NCBI RefSeq assembly: GCF_017875325.1 | Contig: NZ_JAGGMN010000001.1 | Location: 2,500,140 to 2,564,139, forward strand | Direction of reading: 5' to 3' | From: Methanofollis sp. W23 | Lineage (GTDB): Archaea; Halobacteriota; Methanomicrobia; Methanomicrobiales; Methanofollaceae | Length of the DNA: 64,000 bases | Shown: positions 7,986 through 17,595 of the stretch, piece by piece | How the letters are laid out: every line of letters starts with the position of its first letter | How positions within the stretch are numbered: the stretch's first letter is position 1 | The notes under the pieces: generated by a model | Seen by the model: only the letters and a program-made list of their open reading frames with translations | Told to the model about the DNA's origin: nothing | Databases searched by the model: none | Position numbers and translations under genes: made by a program

Positions 7986-9725
7986 TTGTGCGGGATCGTG
8001 GGGTATATAGGATGGAGAGAAGCCGCCCCCATCGTTATTGAGGGTCTGAAAAGACTTGAATATCGGGGGTACGACTCTTTCGGGGTGGCTACCGAGAACG
8101 GCCATATCAGCGTGGTAAAGCGGAGCGGGAGGATCTCAGAGAACGGTGCAGACCTCACCATTCTCACCGGGCAGATCGGGATCGGGCATACACGCTGGGC
8201 GACCCACGGCGTCCCGAACGACACCAATGCCCATCCCCACACCGACTGTACCGGCCGGATCGCCGTGGTCCATAACGGGATCATCGAGAACTATGCACTT
8301 ATCAAGAGAAAACTCGTCGAGCGTGGACACCGGTTCAAGAGCGAGACCGACACCGAGGTGATCGCCCACCTCATCGAGGAATATTATGAAGGTGACCTCC
8401 TGACCGCGGTCAGCGAGACGGTCCGCCACCTTGAGGGGTCGTATGCCATCCTGTCCATTGCGGAGGACGATCCCAGGATCATCGCCGCACGCAAGAACAG
8501 TCCACTTGTCCTTGGGGTAGGGGATGGCGAGGTGCTCTGCGCCTCAGACATCACCCCGCTTCTTGAACATACCGAACGTGCAGTCTATCTTGAAGACGGG
8601 GACATCGCCGCCCTCACTCCCTCCCGCATCGATGTCTACCATGACAGCGTCCATGTCGAACGTTCAATCGATCACATCACCTGGAGTCTTGACGACGCCC
8701 GCAAGGGCGGATTTGAACATTATATGCTCAAGGAGATTTATGAACAGCCCCAGGTCTTCTTTGAGACCGTCAAGTCGATCGAGAAGGACAGTCGCCTGGC
8801 CATGCTCAGGATCCCGAGCGACGTCACCGTGGTCGCCTGCGGGACATCCTATCATGCGGCCCTGATCTTCCGGTACCTTGCAGAAGAGTACAGCCGCAAA
8901 CGGGTGAGTGTGGAATTCGCCTCAGAGTTCAAGTATTATACGCCGCCGATCCGGGACATGGTCATTGCAGTGAGCCAGTCAGGAGAGACTGCCGACACCC
9001 TTGCTGCGATCGAGCGTGCAAAGGCCAGGAATTGCCCGACCTTGGCGATCACCAATGTCCTGGGTAGTTCGATCACCAGGAGTGCCGACTGGACGCTCTT
9101 CATGTGTGCGGGCCCGGAAATCTCGGTCGCCGCCACCAAATCCTTTACCGCACAACTGGCGGTCTTCATGGGCATCCTCAACGAGATGTGCGACGGGAAG
9201 TTCACCGAGATCCTTGCCCGCGCCCACTGTTCTCTTGAACGGGTGCTCTCTTATGAACTCGAAGATGCCGTTGCGATCGTGAAAAATGCCTCTGAGATGT
9301 TCTATGTCGGCCGCGGCGTCTTCTACCCGGTGGCGCTCGAAGGAGCGCTGAAGATGAAGGAGATCTCGTATATTCATGCCGAAGGCTATGCGGCAGGCGA
9401 ACTGAAACATGGGCCATTCGCCCTCCTCTCTGAGGAGACGCCGGTGGTCGCGATCTGCACCCCCTCGCCGACCTATGGGGTGATGCTCTCCAACATCAAG
9501 GAGATGAAGGCACGTGGGGCGCCGGTCATCGGTATTGGGGTCGAAGGGGACACCGAAGCCCAGAGTATCGTTGACGTCTTCGTCCCGGTCCCTGATGACC
9601 ACCAGGTCGTCCAGGCACTCACCGTCTCGGTAGTCCTGCAGCTCCTCGCGTACCATACCGCCAGAGCCTTAAACAGAGATATCGATAAACCTAGAAATCT
9701 AGCTAAGAGTGTGACCGTCGAATGA
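7986..9725 (+). CDS. glmS: glutamine-fructose-6-phosphate aminotransferase (isomerizing)
   Basis: 579 residues. Makes glucosamine-6-phosphate from fructose-6-phosphate and glutamine, the first step of amino-sugar synthesis. It opens CGIVGYIG, so Cys after the initiator is the glutaminase nucleophile. HTRWATHG and HNGIIENY are in the glutaminase domain, with two SIS domains after residue 280 ([32 protein letters not shown]) and a terminal NLAKSVTVE. The start must be TTG at 7986, since the mature enzyme needs that cysteine next to the initiator and the nearby ATG at 7979 is out of frame. The stop overlaps the next start (ATGA). Confidence 0.96.
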   Translation: MCGIVGYIGWREAAPIVIEGLKRLEYRGYDSFGVATENGHISVVKRSGRISENGADLTILTGQIGIGHTRWATHGVPNDTNAHPHTDCTGRIAVVHNGIIENYALIKRKLVERGHRFKSETDTEVIAHLIEEYYEGDLLTAVSETVRHLEGSYAILSIAEDDPRIIAARKNSPLVLGVGDGEVLCASDITPLLEHTERAVYLEDGDIAALTPSRIDVYHDSVHVERSIDHITWSLDDARKGGFEHYMLKEIYEQPQVFFETVKSIEKDSRLAMLRIPSDVTVVACGTSYHAALIFRYLAEEYSRKRVSVEFASEFKYYTPPIRDMVIAVSQSGETADTLAAIERAKARNCPTLAITNVLGSSITRSADWTLFMCAGPEISVAATKSFTAQLAVFMGILNEMCDGKFTEILARAHCSLERVLSYELEDAVAIVKNASEMFYVGRGVFYPVALEGALKMKEISYIHAEGYAAGELKHGPFALLSEETPVVAICTPSPTYGVMLSNIKEMKARGAPVIGIGVEGDTEAQSIVDVFVPVPDDHQVVQALTVSVVLQLLAYHTARALNRDIDKPRNLAKSVTVE

Positions 9726-10315
9726 TTGAATACGGCAAAAATAGTGTAGGAGAGGGTGCACGCATCTTTGATCCCGTCACCCTCGGGTTCCCCTCACGAG
9801 AGCGGATGGGTGAGGAGGACTATCCCGGGACCGTCATCGGAAAAGACGCGGTCCTCAGGTCAGGGACGGTCATCTATTGTGACGTCGAGATCGGCGACGG
9901 GTTCTCGACCGGGCACAATGTGATGATCAGGGAGCGGACCAAGATCGGTGACCAGGTGGCCGTCGGGACGTCGACGGTGGTCGAGGGAGAATGTGTCATC
10001 GGGAGCCACGTCTCTCTCCAGAGCATGGTCTATATCCCGACCAACACCATCCTCGGCGACCATGTCTTTATCGGGCCAAATGCCGTTCTCACCAATGACC
10101 GCTACCCGCCGAGGGGGCAGCCCCCTCTCCAGGGCCCGGTGATCAGGGACCATGTCTCGATAGGGGCCGGCGCGGTGCTCCTCCCCGGGATCACAGTCGG
10201 CGAGGGTGCGCTCGTCGCCGCAGGGGCGGTCGTCACCCATGATGTCCCGGAATACATGATGGCCATTGGGTCGCCGGCACGCTTTGTCGACCTTCCTGAG
10301 GGGATGCGTGACTGA
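9722..10315 (+). CDS. hexapeptide-repeat N-acetyltransferase, WbpD-like
   Basis: 197-residue left-handed beta-helix acyltransferase. Repeats such as [21 protein letters not shown] and the loop [15 protein letters not shown] match WbpD/AglC-type enzymes, which acetylate the 3-amino group of UDP-GlcNAc(3NH2)A. Overlaps glmS by four bases and is followed by homologues of WbpE, WbpB and WbpA, so the three-position amino-acetylation route is the best reading. Other sugar N-acetyltransferases with this fold are possible. Confidence 0.85.
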   Translation: MIEYGKNSVGEGARIFDPVTLGFPSRERMGEEDYPGTVIGKDAVLRSGTVIYCDVEIGDGFSTGHNVMIRERTKIGDQVAVGTSTVVEGECVIGSHVSLQSMVYIPTNTILGDHVFIGPNAVLTNDRYPPRGQPPLQGPVIRDHVSIGAGAVLLPGITVGEGALVAAGAVVTHDVPEYMMAIGSPARFVDLPEGMRD

Positions 10316-10316
10316 G

Positions 10317-11402
10317 ATGAGCATCCCGATCGCACGTCCCCTCCTGGGGACCGAAGAAGCAGACGCCGTCTCCGCCGTCCTGGCATCAGGGATGGTGGCC
10401 TCGGGCGCGCAGACCGAGAAATTTGAAGAAGAGTTTTCCGGATTCTGCGGGGTCTCCCATGCGGTGGCGACGAGTTCAGGGACCACCGCCCTTCACGCCG
10501 CCCTCTGTGCTGCAGGAGTCGGGCCGGGCGACGAGGTGATCGTCCCGGCCTTCTCCTTCATCGCCACGGCGACGGCGGTCTCGATGTGCGGGGCGACCCC
10601 GGTCTTTGCCGACGTAGAAGAGGCGACGGCGACCATCGACCCTGAGTCTGCCGCAACGCTCCTCACGTCCAGGACAAAAGCGGTCATCGGGGTCCATCTC
10701 TATGGCCAGCCCTGCGACGCGGGGGCTGTCAACGACTTCTGTGCCGACAACCGTCTCGTCTTCATCGAGGACGCCGCCCAGGCGCATGGTGCGGAATATC
10801 ACGGGAAGAAGGCCGGGTCGCTCGGCGACCTTGCCTGCTTCTCGTTCTATGCCACCAAGAACATGACCACCGGGGAAGGAGGGATGGTGACGACCAGGGA
10901 CGACGAGTACGCCGACCACCTCAGGAGGATCGTCAACCATGGCCAGTCTGAGAAATATCTCCATAGCGAACTCGGCTACAACTACCGGATGACCGATATC
11001 GCCGCGGCGATCGGGCGGGTGCAACTCGGAAAACTTCCAGAATTCAACCGCCGGCGTCAGGAGACGGCCACCTATTATACACGCCGTCTCCACCTCAAGG
11101 GACTGCTGACCCCGGTCGTCACCCCTGACCGGAGCCATGTCTGGCACCAGTATGTGCTGCGGGTCACCCCGGCGTGTCCGGCGACGAGAGACGATCTGAT
11201 GGCGAGACTCAGGAAAAAAGGGATCGGCACGGCCGTCCACTATCCCATCCCCATCAACAAACAGCCCCTCTATCAGGAACGGGGCTCCTCATGCCCGGTC
11301 GCCGAGCGCCTTGCCGCCTCGGTTTTCTCCATACCGGTCCATCCGGGCGTCACCGACGAAGAACGCTCATATATCGCTGCCGCGATCAACGAGGTGGCCT
11401 GA
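10317..11402 (+). CDS. DegT/DnrJ/EryC1 aminotransferase, WbpE-like
   Basis: 361-residue PLP-dependent sugar aminotransferase. Lys181 in SFYATKNMTTGEGGM is the expected Schiff-base lysine. TSSGTTALHAAL near residue 53 binds the cofactor phosphate, and EDAAQAHGA is the family motif with the cofactor-contacting Asp. Predicted to aminate the 3-keto sugar made by the next gene product. ATG at 10317 lies just after the previous stop; an in-frame GTG at 10308 has better spacing from GAGGGG and is an alternative. Confidence 0.9.
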   Translation: MSIPIARPLLGTEEADAVSAVLASGMVASGAQTEKFEEEFSGFCGVSHAVATSSGTTALHAALCAAGVGPGDEVIVPAFSFIATATAVSMCGATPVFADVEEATATIDPESAATLLTSRTKAVIGVHLYGQPCDAGAVNDFCADNRLVFIEDAAQAHGAEYHGKKAGSLGDLACFSFYATKNMTTGEGGMVTTRDDEYADHLRRIVNHGQSEKYLHSELGYNYRMTDIAAAIGRVQLGKLPEFNRRRQETATYYTRRLHLKGLLTPVVTPDRSHVWHQYVLRVTPACPATRDDLMARLRKKGIGTAVHYPIPINKQPLYQERGSSCPVAERLAASVFSIPVHPGVTDEERSYIAAAINEVA

Positions 11403-11403
11403 G

Positions 11404-12315
11404 ATGGACGCAGGCGTTATCGGGACCGGGTCGATGGGCAGAAACCATGTGAGGGTCTATTCTGAACTGAAGGAGGTCGGGACCACCTATGTCTATGACC
11501 TCGACACCGCCGCGGCCGAGCAGGTCGCGGCGACGACCGGTGCGGAGGTCTGCCACTCGATGGGCGAACTCCTCAGAAAGGCCGAGGCGGTCTCGGTCGC
11601 GGTCCCGACCCCCTATCACTTTGCCACCGCCCGCCAGGTCATCGACGCCGGGGTCAACGCCCTCATCGAGAAGCCCATCTGCCTCACCACCGAGGAGGGG
11701 GCGCACCTTATTGCCGCGATCCCGGACGGGGTCACGGTCGGCGTCGGGCATATCGAACGCTTCAACCCGATCGTCGAGGAGATCAGGGGCCTGGTCACCA
11801 ATCCGCTCTATGTCCAGGTCTCCAGACACAACCCGACCTCATCCAGGGTCACGGGCTCTTCGGTCGTCGAGGACCTTATGATCCACGACATCGACGTTGT
11901 GCTCCACGCCCTCTTCTCCGGGCCTCACACTCTCACGAGCACCGGTACGCAGGACATCGCCTCGGCCCTCTTCTCCTTCGGTAGCACGCCGGTCTACCTC
12001 TCGGCGTCACGGAAGGCCTCCAAGAAGGTACGGAAGATCTATATCGAGGAAGAAGAGGCGACGATCGAGGGCGATTTCATGACGCAGGAAGTCTACGTCT
12101 ATCGCAAACCCGGGACATATGGTCTGGAGGATGGTCATTATCGGCAGGAGAACATCATCGAAAAGGTGCTTGTCAACAAGGTCGAGCCCCTCAAGACCGA
12201 ACTCCAGACCTTTGTGCGGGCGGCGCGGGACGGGACGCCCTTCCCGGTCACCCCGGAACAGGGACTTGCAAACCTCAAGGTCTGCGAGGAAATCAAGAAA
12301 GGACTCCTTGCCTGA
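11404..12315 (+). CDS. Gfo/Idh/MocA family sugar oxidoreductase, WbpB-like
   Basis: 303-residue NAD(P)-dependent oxidoreductase with an N-terminal Rossmann motif VIGTGSMGRNH, the EKPIC motif that carries the conserved Lys, and a C-terminal beta-sheet domain with the DLMIHDIDVVLH catalytic helix. WbpB-type enzymes oxidise the 3-hydroxyl of UDP-GlcNAcA, the step before WbpE amination. Start chosen at ATG 11404, one base after the previous stop; the in-frame extension upstream would overlap the aminotransferase heavily. Confidence 0.88.
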   Translation: MDAGVIGTGSMGRNHVRVYSELKEVGTTYVYDLDTAAAEQVAATTGAEVCHSMGELLRKAEAVSVAVPTPYHFATARQVIDAGVNALIEKPICLTTEEGAHLIAAIPDGVTVGVGHIERFNPIVEEIRGLVTNPLYVQVSRHNPTSSRVTGSSVVEDLMIHDIDVVLHALFSGPHTLTSTGTQDIASALFSFGSTPVYLSASRKASKKVRKIYIEEEEATIEGDFMTQEVYVYRKPGTYGLEDGHYRQENIIEKVLVNKVEPLKTELQTFVRAARDGTPFPVTPEQGLANLKVCEEIKKGLLA

Positions 12316-12330
12316 GAGAGAAGGCACACC

Positions 12331-13764
12331 ATGACAGATACACTCAGAGAACTGATCGAAGCACGCGGGCCGATCAAAAAGATCGGGGTCGTCGGGATGG
12401 GCTATGTCGGCACCCCGGCCGCCGCCCTCTTTGCCGCCCTGCCGGGAATCGAAGAAGTCGTCGGGTTTGAACGCGGCTCTCCGGTCTCGGAAGAGAAGGT
12501 CGCCACCCTCAACCGCGGCGAGTGCCCGCTGAAGGGCGAAGAGCCAGGACTTGCAGCGTTGATCAACAAGGTCGTCAAGGCTGGTACATTTAGGGCCACC
12601 GGCGACTATGCCCCGGTCGCCGACCTGGACGCCGTGACCATCTCGGTCCAGACACCGTTCAGGGACAAGAAAGACCTGGTCCCTGACTACACGCCTCTCA
12701 AGAGCGCGCTCAGGTCGGTCGGCGAGCACCTCAGTGCAGGGACGCTCGTCGTCGTCGAGTCGACAGTCACCCCTGGCACCACCTCGGGGATGGCACGAGA
12801 GATTCTCGAAGAAGCCTCGGGGCTTGTTGCCGGGGAGGACTTTGCCCTGGCGCACGCCCCTGAGCGGGTGATGGTCGGACGGTTGCTCAGGAACCTCAGG
12901 GAGCACGATCGGTGCGTCGGCGGGATCGACGAAGTGAGCACTGCTCGCGCTGTCGAGCTCTATGCCCCCCTCCTTACCGTCGGTCATGTCATCCCGATGA
13001 CTGCCACCGCCGCCGAGGTCACCAAGACCGCGGAGAACACCTTCCGCGACCTCCAGATCGCCGCTGCCAACCAACTCGCCCTGTACTGCGAGGCGATGGG
13101 CGTCAACTTCTACGAGGTCCGCACCGGGATCGCCTCCCTCAAGGGCGAGGGGATCACCAGGGCGGTCCTCTGGCCAGGGGCCGGGGTCGGCGGCCACTGT
13201 CTTACCAAGGACACCTTTCACCTCGAACGGGGGGTCAGGGCCATTGGCGCCGGCTCCCTCGACTTCCCTGACGGGAGAGAGTCTCTGTACACTCTTGCCC
13301 GCGGGATCAACGACTTCATGCCCCTCCACATGCTCACCCTGACCAGGTCGGCGCTGGGCCAGGTCGGCAAGGACCTGAAGGGCGCAAAGATCGCCCTCCT
13401 TGGCTGGGCCTTCCTCGCAGATTCAGACGATGCTCGTGAGAGCCCGTCAGAGACCTATTATGAGGCGGCGACCGAGGCCGGGGCAGAGGTCAGGGTGCAC
13501 GACCCGTGGGTCAGGCACGCCGACGGCGTAACCATCTCCGACGATCTTGAAGCCGTGCTTTCAGGTGCCGACGCCGTCGCCCTCTTCACCGCCCATCATG
13601 CATACCGCCGCCTCGACCCCGCGAGGGTGAAGCCCCTCTGCGGGGGCGACCACCCGGCAATCATCGACGGGCGCAACCTCGTCGCCCCAGACCCCTGGAT
13701 CGAGGCTGGGTGTGCATACCGCGGCATCGGGAGAGGCGATCGAAACACCCACACACTCAGGTGA
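12331..13764 (+). CDS. UDP-sugar 6-dehydrogenase, WbpA/WecC family
   Basis: 477-residue nucleotide-sugar dehydrogenase making the uronic acid (probably UDP-GlcNAcA) by two NAD-dependent oxidations. The Rossmann motif VVGMGYVGTP is at about 20-29. ESTVTPGTT and the catalytic cysteine in GGHCLTKD (Cys290) are present, followed by the C-terminal UDP-binding domain with GWAFLADSDDARESPS. The usual GPGLGGHCIP loop reads WPGAGVGGHCLTKD here, and the N-terminus is about ten residues longer than usual, so it is a divergent member. Fits as the first committed step before WbpB-E-D. Confidence 0.87.
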   Translation: MTDTLRELIEARGPIKKIGVVGMGYVGTPAAALFAALPGIEEVVGFERGSPVSEEKVATLNRGECPLKGEEPGLAALINKVVKAGTFRATGDYAPVADLDAVTISVQTPFRDKKDLVPDYTPLKSALRSVGEHLSAGTLVVVESTVTPGTTSGMAREILEEASGLVAGEDFALAHAPERVMVGRLLRNLREHDRCVGGIDEVSTARAVELYAPLLTVGHVIPMTATAAEVTKTAENTFRDLQIAAANQLALYCEAMGVNFYEVRTGIASLKGEGITRAVLWPGAGVGGHCLTKDTFHLERGVRAIGAGSLDFPDGRESLYTLARGINDFMPLHMLTLTRSALGQVGKDLKGAKIALLGWAFLADSDDARESPSETYYEAATEAGAEVRVHDPWVRHADGVTISDDLEAVLSGADAVALFTAHHAYRRLDPARVKPLCGGDHPAIIDGRNLVAPDPWIEAGCAYRGIGRGDRNTHTLR

Positions 13765-13770
13765 CCACCC

Positions 13771-14913
13771 ATGAAAATTCTGCTCGTCTCCACCCAGGAC
13801 TACATCCACCACCCGGTCCCCTCACGCCACCACTACATCTTTGAAGAACTCGCCACCAGGCACGAGGTCCATGTCCCTCACTTCCATGTGAGCGACGGGC
13901 CCGAGCGGTCCACCCGCCTCCATGTCCATGAAGCGACCCTCTTCCCCTTCAAGAACCCGGCCTTCCATTACACTGCCAATGCCCCCTATCATGCGGCGGT
14001 GATGAGCCGGATCATCAGGGAGCACGAGATCGACGTGGTGGTGGCAGGGCACCTCCTTGCAGGAACGGCGGCGATCAGGGCCGCACAGAAGAGAGGGATC
14101 CCGGTTGTATTTGACCTGAAAGACTGGCTTCCTGACTCTGCGGCGGCTTATTATCATAACCGTCTCCTGAAGGACACCATCTACAAGGTTGTCTGGGCGA
14201 TCACCAGGTACAACCTCGATCACAGCACAGCGATCACGACCGTCTCTCCGTCACTGGTCGATAGGCTCAGGGAGCACGGGTATTCTTCCCAGTTGATCAC
14301 AAACGGGGTGAACACCGATTATTTCAAGCCTATGGACGGCTCGATGAAGAGGAAGGCCCTTGGAATTCCAGAAGATGCCTTTGTGGTTGGATTTTCCGGC
14401 AGTATTGAACGCTTTTTCGACCTCGAGTGGGTAATAAAATCCTTCAAGAAAGTTCTCGCCTTTCATGAAAATTCAATGCTCCTGATCGTCGGGGGATCGC
14501 TCTTCACCTCCTATGACCAGGAACTCAAAGATCTTGTAGAGCACCTTGGACTGAAAGACAGGGTGATCTTCACCGGGACCGTCCCCTACCCTGAGATGCC
14601 CGAGTATGTCGCCTGCATGGATGTGTGTCTTATCCCATTCTCTTCTGCGACCTGGGACAACATCGCCCTCCCGAACAAGTTCTTTGAGTACTCGGCATGC
14701 GGCAAACCGATCCTCTCGACCCCGGTACCTGACGTAATGAAGATCGCCCAGGAAAATTACCGCGTCTATCGTTCAGAAGAAGAGTATCTGGAACAGATCA
14801 AGGATTTGATCGAGATGCCACGTCAGTACGACCTTGATCTCTCAGGGTATAGCTGGAAGGTGAAGGCGCAGGAGTTCGAGGATCTCTTCACAAGACTTCT
14901 TCAGGACTCTTGA
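13771..14913 (+). CDS. glycosyltransferase family 4 protein
   Basis: 380-residue GT-B fold transferase. The N-terminal half starts KILLVSTQDYIHHP with an HYIFEELA acceptor-side helix. The donor domain has ITNGVNTDYFKPM, VGFSGSIERFFDLEWVI, VIFTGTVPYPEMPEYVACMDVCLIPF and an EYSACGKPIL segment corresponding to the nucleotide-sugar EX7E region. Probably transfers one sugar of the lipid-linked glycan used by AglB next door. It lies six bases after the dehydrogenase stop. Acceptor and donor unknown. Confidence 0.87.
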   Translation: MKILLVSTQDYIHHPVPSRHHYIFEELATRHEVHVPHFHVSDGPERSTRLHVHEATLFPFKNPAFHYTANAPYHAAVMSRIIREHEIDVVVAGHLLAGTAAIRAAQKRGIPVVFDLKDWLPDSAAAYYHNRLLKDTIYKVVWAITRYNLDHSTAITTVSPSLVDRLREHGYSSQLITNGVNTDYFKPMDGSMKRKALGIPEDAFVVGFSGSIERFFDLEWVIKSFKKVLAFHENSMLLIVGGSLFTSYDQELKDLVEHLGLKDRVIFTGTVPYPEMPEYVACMDVCLIPFSSATWDNIALPNKFFEYSACGKPILSTPVPDVMKIAQENYRVYRSEEEYLEQIKDLIEMPRQYDLDLSGYSWKVKAQEFEDLFTRLLQDS

Positions 14914-14991
14914 TCATAATTATAATTTCAAGAGATTAAATCATCAGATCACAAAGATCGTTGCAATATCGAAGAAATGCAGAGGTATCAT

Positions 14992-17595
14992 ATGGATCGA
15001 ACAGTGTTTTCAAAGAAGTGGAGATATATTGTCGTCGGGTTGGTCGCCCTCTTCACTATGCTTGCCCTCTGGGTGAGGCTCATCCCGATGGCCGCTATAA
15101 CCGCATCAGGAGAGGTGAATCTCCTTGGCAATGACGCCTGGTACAACTTCAGGCAGGTCGAATTGCTCGTCGCCAACGGACTGGCTTATGCCTGGTTCGA
15201 CCCGATGACCCTGTACCCGACCGGCGACACCATCCACTGGGGGCCGCTCTTCCCTACCATCGCGGCGGTCTTCGCCATCCTCTCGGGGGCCTCGACCCCA
15301 TTCGAGATGAGCGTTGCCGCTTCGATGACTCCAGCGTTGATGGGTGCGGCGATGGTCCCCGTCGTTTATTTCATCGGGAAAAGACTGGGCGACTGGAAGA
15401 GTGGGCTCTTTGCGGCTGCATTCGTAGTCTTTGTCGGGGGTGCGTATTTTCAACGCTCAGTCTTCGGTTTTCTCGACCACCATATCGCAGAAACCCTCTT
15501 CTCGACCCTCTTCGCCCTTGCGTATATCGTTGCGATCTCGAAAGGACGCGAGCAGAGCGTGGACATCAAGATTGTCGAGACTCTGAGACGTCCGGCCTTC
15601 CTTGGGGCGGTTGCAGGCATCGCCTATCTCCTCGGGCTCTTCGTGATGCCGACGATGATCCTCTTCGCCCTGATCGTGACCATCTACACTCTTCTCCAGT
15701 TCATCATCGATACCTGGCAGAGCCGGGAGAGCACTGATCTTCTGGTGATAAACACGGTGCTCTTCGCGGTGGCAACTGTCGGGCTCCTTCTCTTCGGGCT
15801 CAAGCATGAAGGCTTTAGCCTTGCCAGGTATTCGCTTGGACATGTGCTCTCGTACCTGCTGATCATTGCCGGCACCTGGGCGCTCTATCTCCTGGCGAAG
15901 GTCACAAAGGAGCGTCCAAAGTACATTTATCCTCTTTCGATCATAGGGATCGGAGTCCTTGGTCTCGTCGGGATGATGGTCGCCGCCCCGGAGGCCTATG
16001 CAATCTTTGCCAGCAACTTCCTCGGGTTCTTTGGTCAGTCGTCGCAGATCCTCACGGTGGGAGAGGCGAAGGCCTGGAGCCTTGACGCGGCCTGGGGTAC
16101 CTATGGATACGGTCTGGTCCTGATGGCCGGCGGTTTCGCCGTCCTTGGGTATGAAACAATTGTCAAGCGGCGGTCAGAGCACCTCTTCGTCCTCATCTGG
16201 TCGGCACTGATCCTCCTCTCCACCTGGCAGCATGTCAGGTACGAATACTACCTTGCCGCGAATGTCACCCTCCTTGCAGGGCTCTGTGCCGGCATGGTCT
16301 TTGACCTGGGATGGAAAGGGCTTGCCGCACCAAAGAAGAAGGTTAAGCCAGAGAAAGAGAAGAAGAATCCTGGGAAAGGAAAAAAGAAGACCACCCAGAA
16401 AAAACCTGAGAAGAAGACCGCCGGACCTGATCCTCTTGGGATTCTTAGCATGATCGTGGTCGGGATCCTCTCTGTCGCTTTTATCGTCACCTCGGCCCAG
16501 TCAAGCATGGCTTATGTCGAGTTTAACAAGGCCTACGGCGGGATGAACCACCCTGACGACCAGCAATGGCAGGAAGCGCTCTTCTGGATGGGGGAGCATA
16601 CGCCTGACCCTGGGGTCGATTATTATAAGATCTATGAGAAGGACGGCTACGAGTACCCGCCTGAGTCCTATGGCGTGATGTCCTGGTGGGACTATGGCCA
16701 CTGGATCACCACCATCGCCCATCGGATCCCGAATGCCAACCCCTTCCAGCATGGGGTTGCCGGCCAGAACGGTTCTGCGGCCTTCTTCGTGACAGGGGAC
16801 GAGGACGAGGCGGTCAGGATCATGGAGGCAGACGGCACGAGGTACATCGTGACCGATTACAAGATGGATAGCGGGATATTTTATGCAATGGCGACCTGGG
16901 CCGATCCTGTGAAGAAAATGGCGCCATATCAATCGGGGGTATATGCCTTGAACCCGATGAATCCTAAGACTGCGATGGGGACCAGGATCTACACGCCCGC
17001 GTATTTCAATACAATGGTTTCGAGGCTCCACAACTTCGATGGCTCGATGGTTGAAGCCATGCAGGTGCCTTATGTTGAATACTATGAGCCAGGTGTAACC
17101 GGTCTCCCCGCGCCGGTGATCACCAGTGTGGTGCCGATGAACCGCACCGAGGCAGAGGCGAAGGTCGCGGCCTTCAATGCCAACCCACAGCCTGGTAAGG
17201 GGGCTGCAATCATTGGGTCAGAGGTACGCCTCGACCTCCCGACCGAGAAGGTCTCGGCCCTTCACCACTTCAGGCTGGCCTTCGAATCGAGTGGGAGCAC
17301 GCTAAGCGGGATGTATCCTGGCACGCCCGACATCAAGAACGTCAAGGTCTACGAGTATGTCCCTGGTGCACGGATCAAGGGCGAGGGGACGATCGAGGTG
17401 GACCTCGTCACCAACACCGGACGCAATTTCACCTACCGGCAGGAGAGCGAGAACGGGGAATTCGTGGTGCCGTACTCCACCTCTGGGACACCGTACGACG
17501 TGAAGGCGACCGGGCCATACCGGATCGTCGGGACCGGCACGACCGTCGAGGTCCCTGAGGACGCCGTGATGCAGGGGTTGGTCGTCGGGGCATGA
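14992..17595 (+). CDS. aglB: dolichyl-phosphooligosaccharide-protein glycotransferase (STT3/AglB)
   Basis: 867-residue integral membrane oligosaccharyltransferase that moves the lipid-linked glycan to Asn in N-X-S/T sequons on the outer membrane face. The first 500 residues hold many transmembrane helices and the EL1 Asp motif GNDAWYN. The catalytic/sequon-binding WWDYGH is at 565-570. A lysine-rich loop (PKKKVKPEKEKKNPGKGKKK, nucleotides about 16330-16410) precedes the last helix, and a soluble beta-rich domain ends the protein. I prefer ATG 14992 over 14977 because GAGGT sits five bases before it. TATA-like ATAATTATAAT at about 14916 suggests its own promoter. Confidence 0.95.
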   Translation: MDRTVFSKKWRYIVVGLVALFTMLALWVRLIPMAAITASGEVNLLGNDAWYNFRQVELLVANGLAYAWFDPMTLYPTGDTIHWGPLFPTIAAVFAILSGASTPFEMSVAASMTPALMGAAMVPVVYFIGKRLGDWKSGLFAAAFVVFVGGAYFQRSVFGFLDHHIAETLFSTLFALAYIVAISKGREQSVDIKIVETLRRPAFLGAVAGIAYLLGLFVMPTMILFALIVTIYTLLQFIIDTWQSRESTDLLVINTVLFAVATVGLLLFGLKHEGFSLARYSLGHVLSYLLIIAGTWALYLLAKVTKERPKYIYPLSIIGIGVLGLVGMMVAAPEAYAIFASNFLGFFGQSSQILTVGEAKAWSLDAAWGTYGYGLVLMAGGFAVLGYETIVKRRSEHLFVLIWSALILLSTWQHVRYEYYLAANVTLLAGLCAGMVFDLGWKGLAAPKKKVKPEKEKKNPGKGKKKTTQKKPEKKTAGPDPLGILSMIVVGILSVAFIVTSAQSSMAYVEFNKAYGGMNHPDDQQWQEALFWMGEHTPDPGVDYYKIYEKDGYEYPPESYGVMSWWDYGHWITTIAHRIPNANPFQHGVAGQNGSAAFFVTGDEDEAVRIMEADGTRYIVTDYKMDSGIFYAMATWADPVKKMAPYQSGVYALNPMNPKTAMGTRIYTPAYFNTMVSRLHNFDGSMVEAMQVPYVEYYEPGVTGLPAPVITSVVPMNRTEAEAKVAAFNANPQPGKGAAIIGSEVRLDLPTEKVSALHHFRLAFESSGSTLSGMYPGTPDIKNVKVYEYVPGARIKGEGTIEVDLVTNTGRNFTYRQESENGEFVVPYSTSGTPYDVKATGPYRIVGTGTTVEVPEDAVMQGLVVGA

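Noticed and set aside
12007-13329. Minus-strand open frame of 440 codons opposite the UDP-sugar dehydrogenase
   Set aside because: Repetitive Asp/Gly/Arg-rich translation typical of an antisense shadow; no family features.
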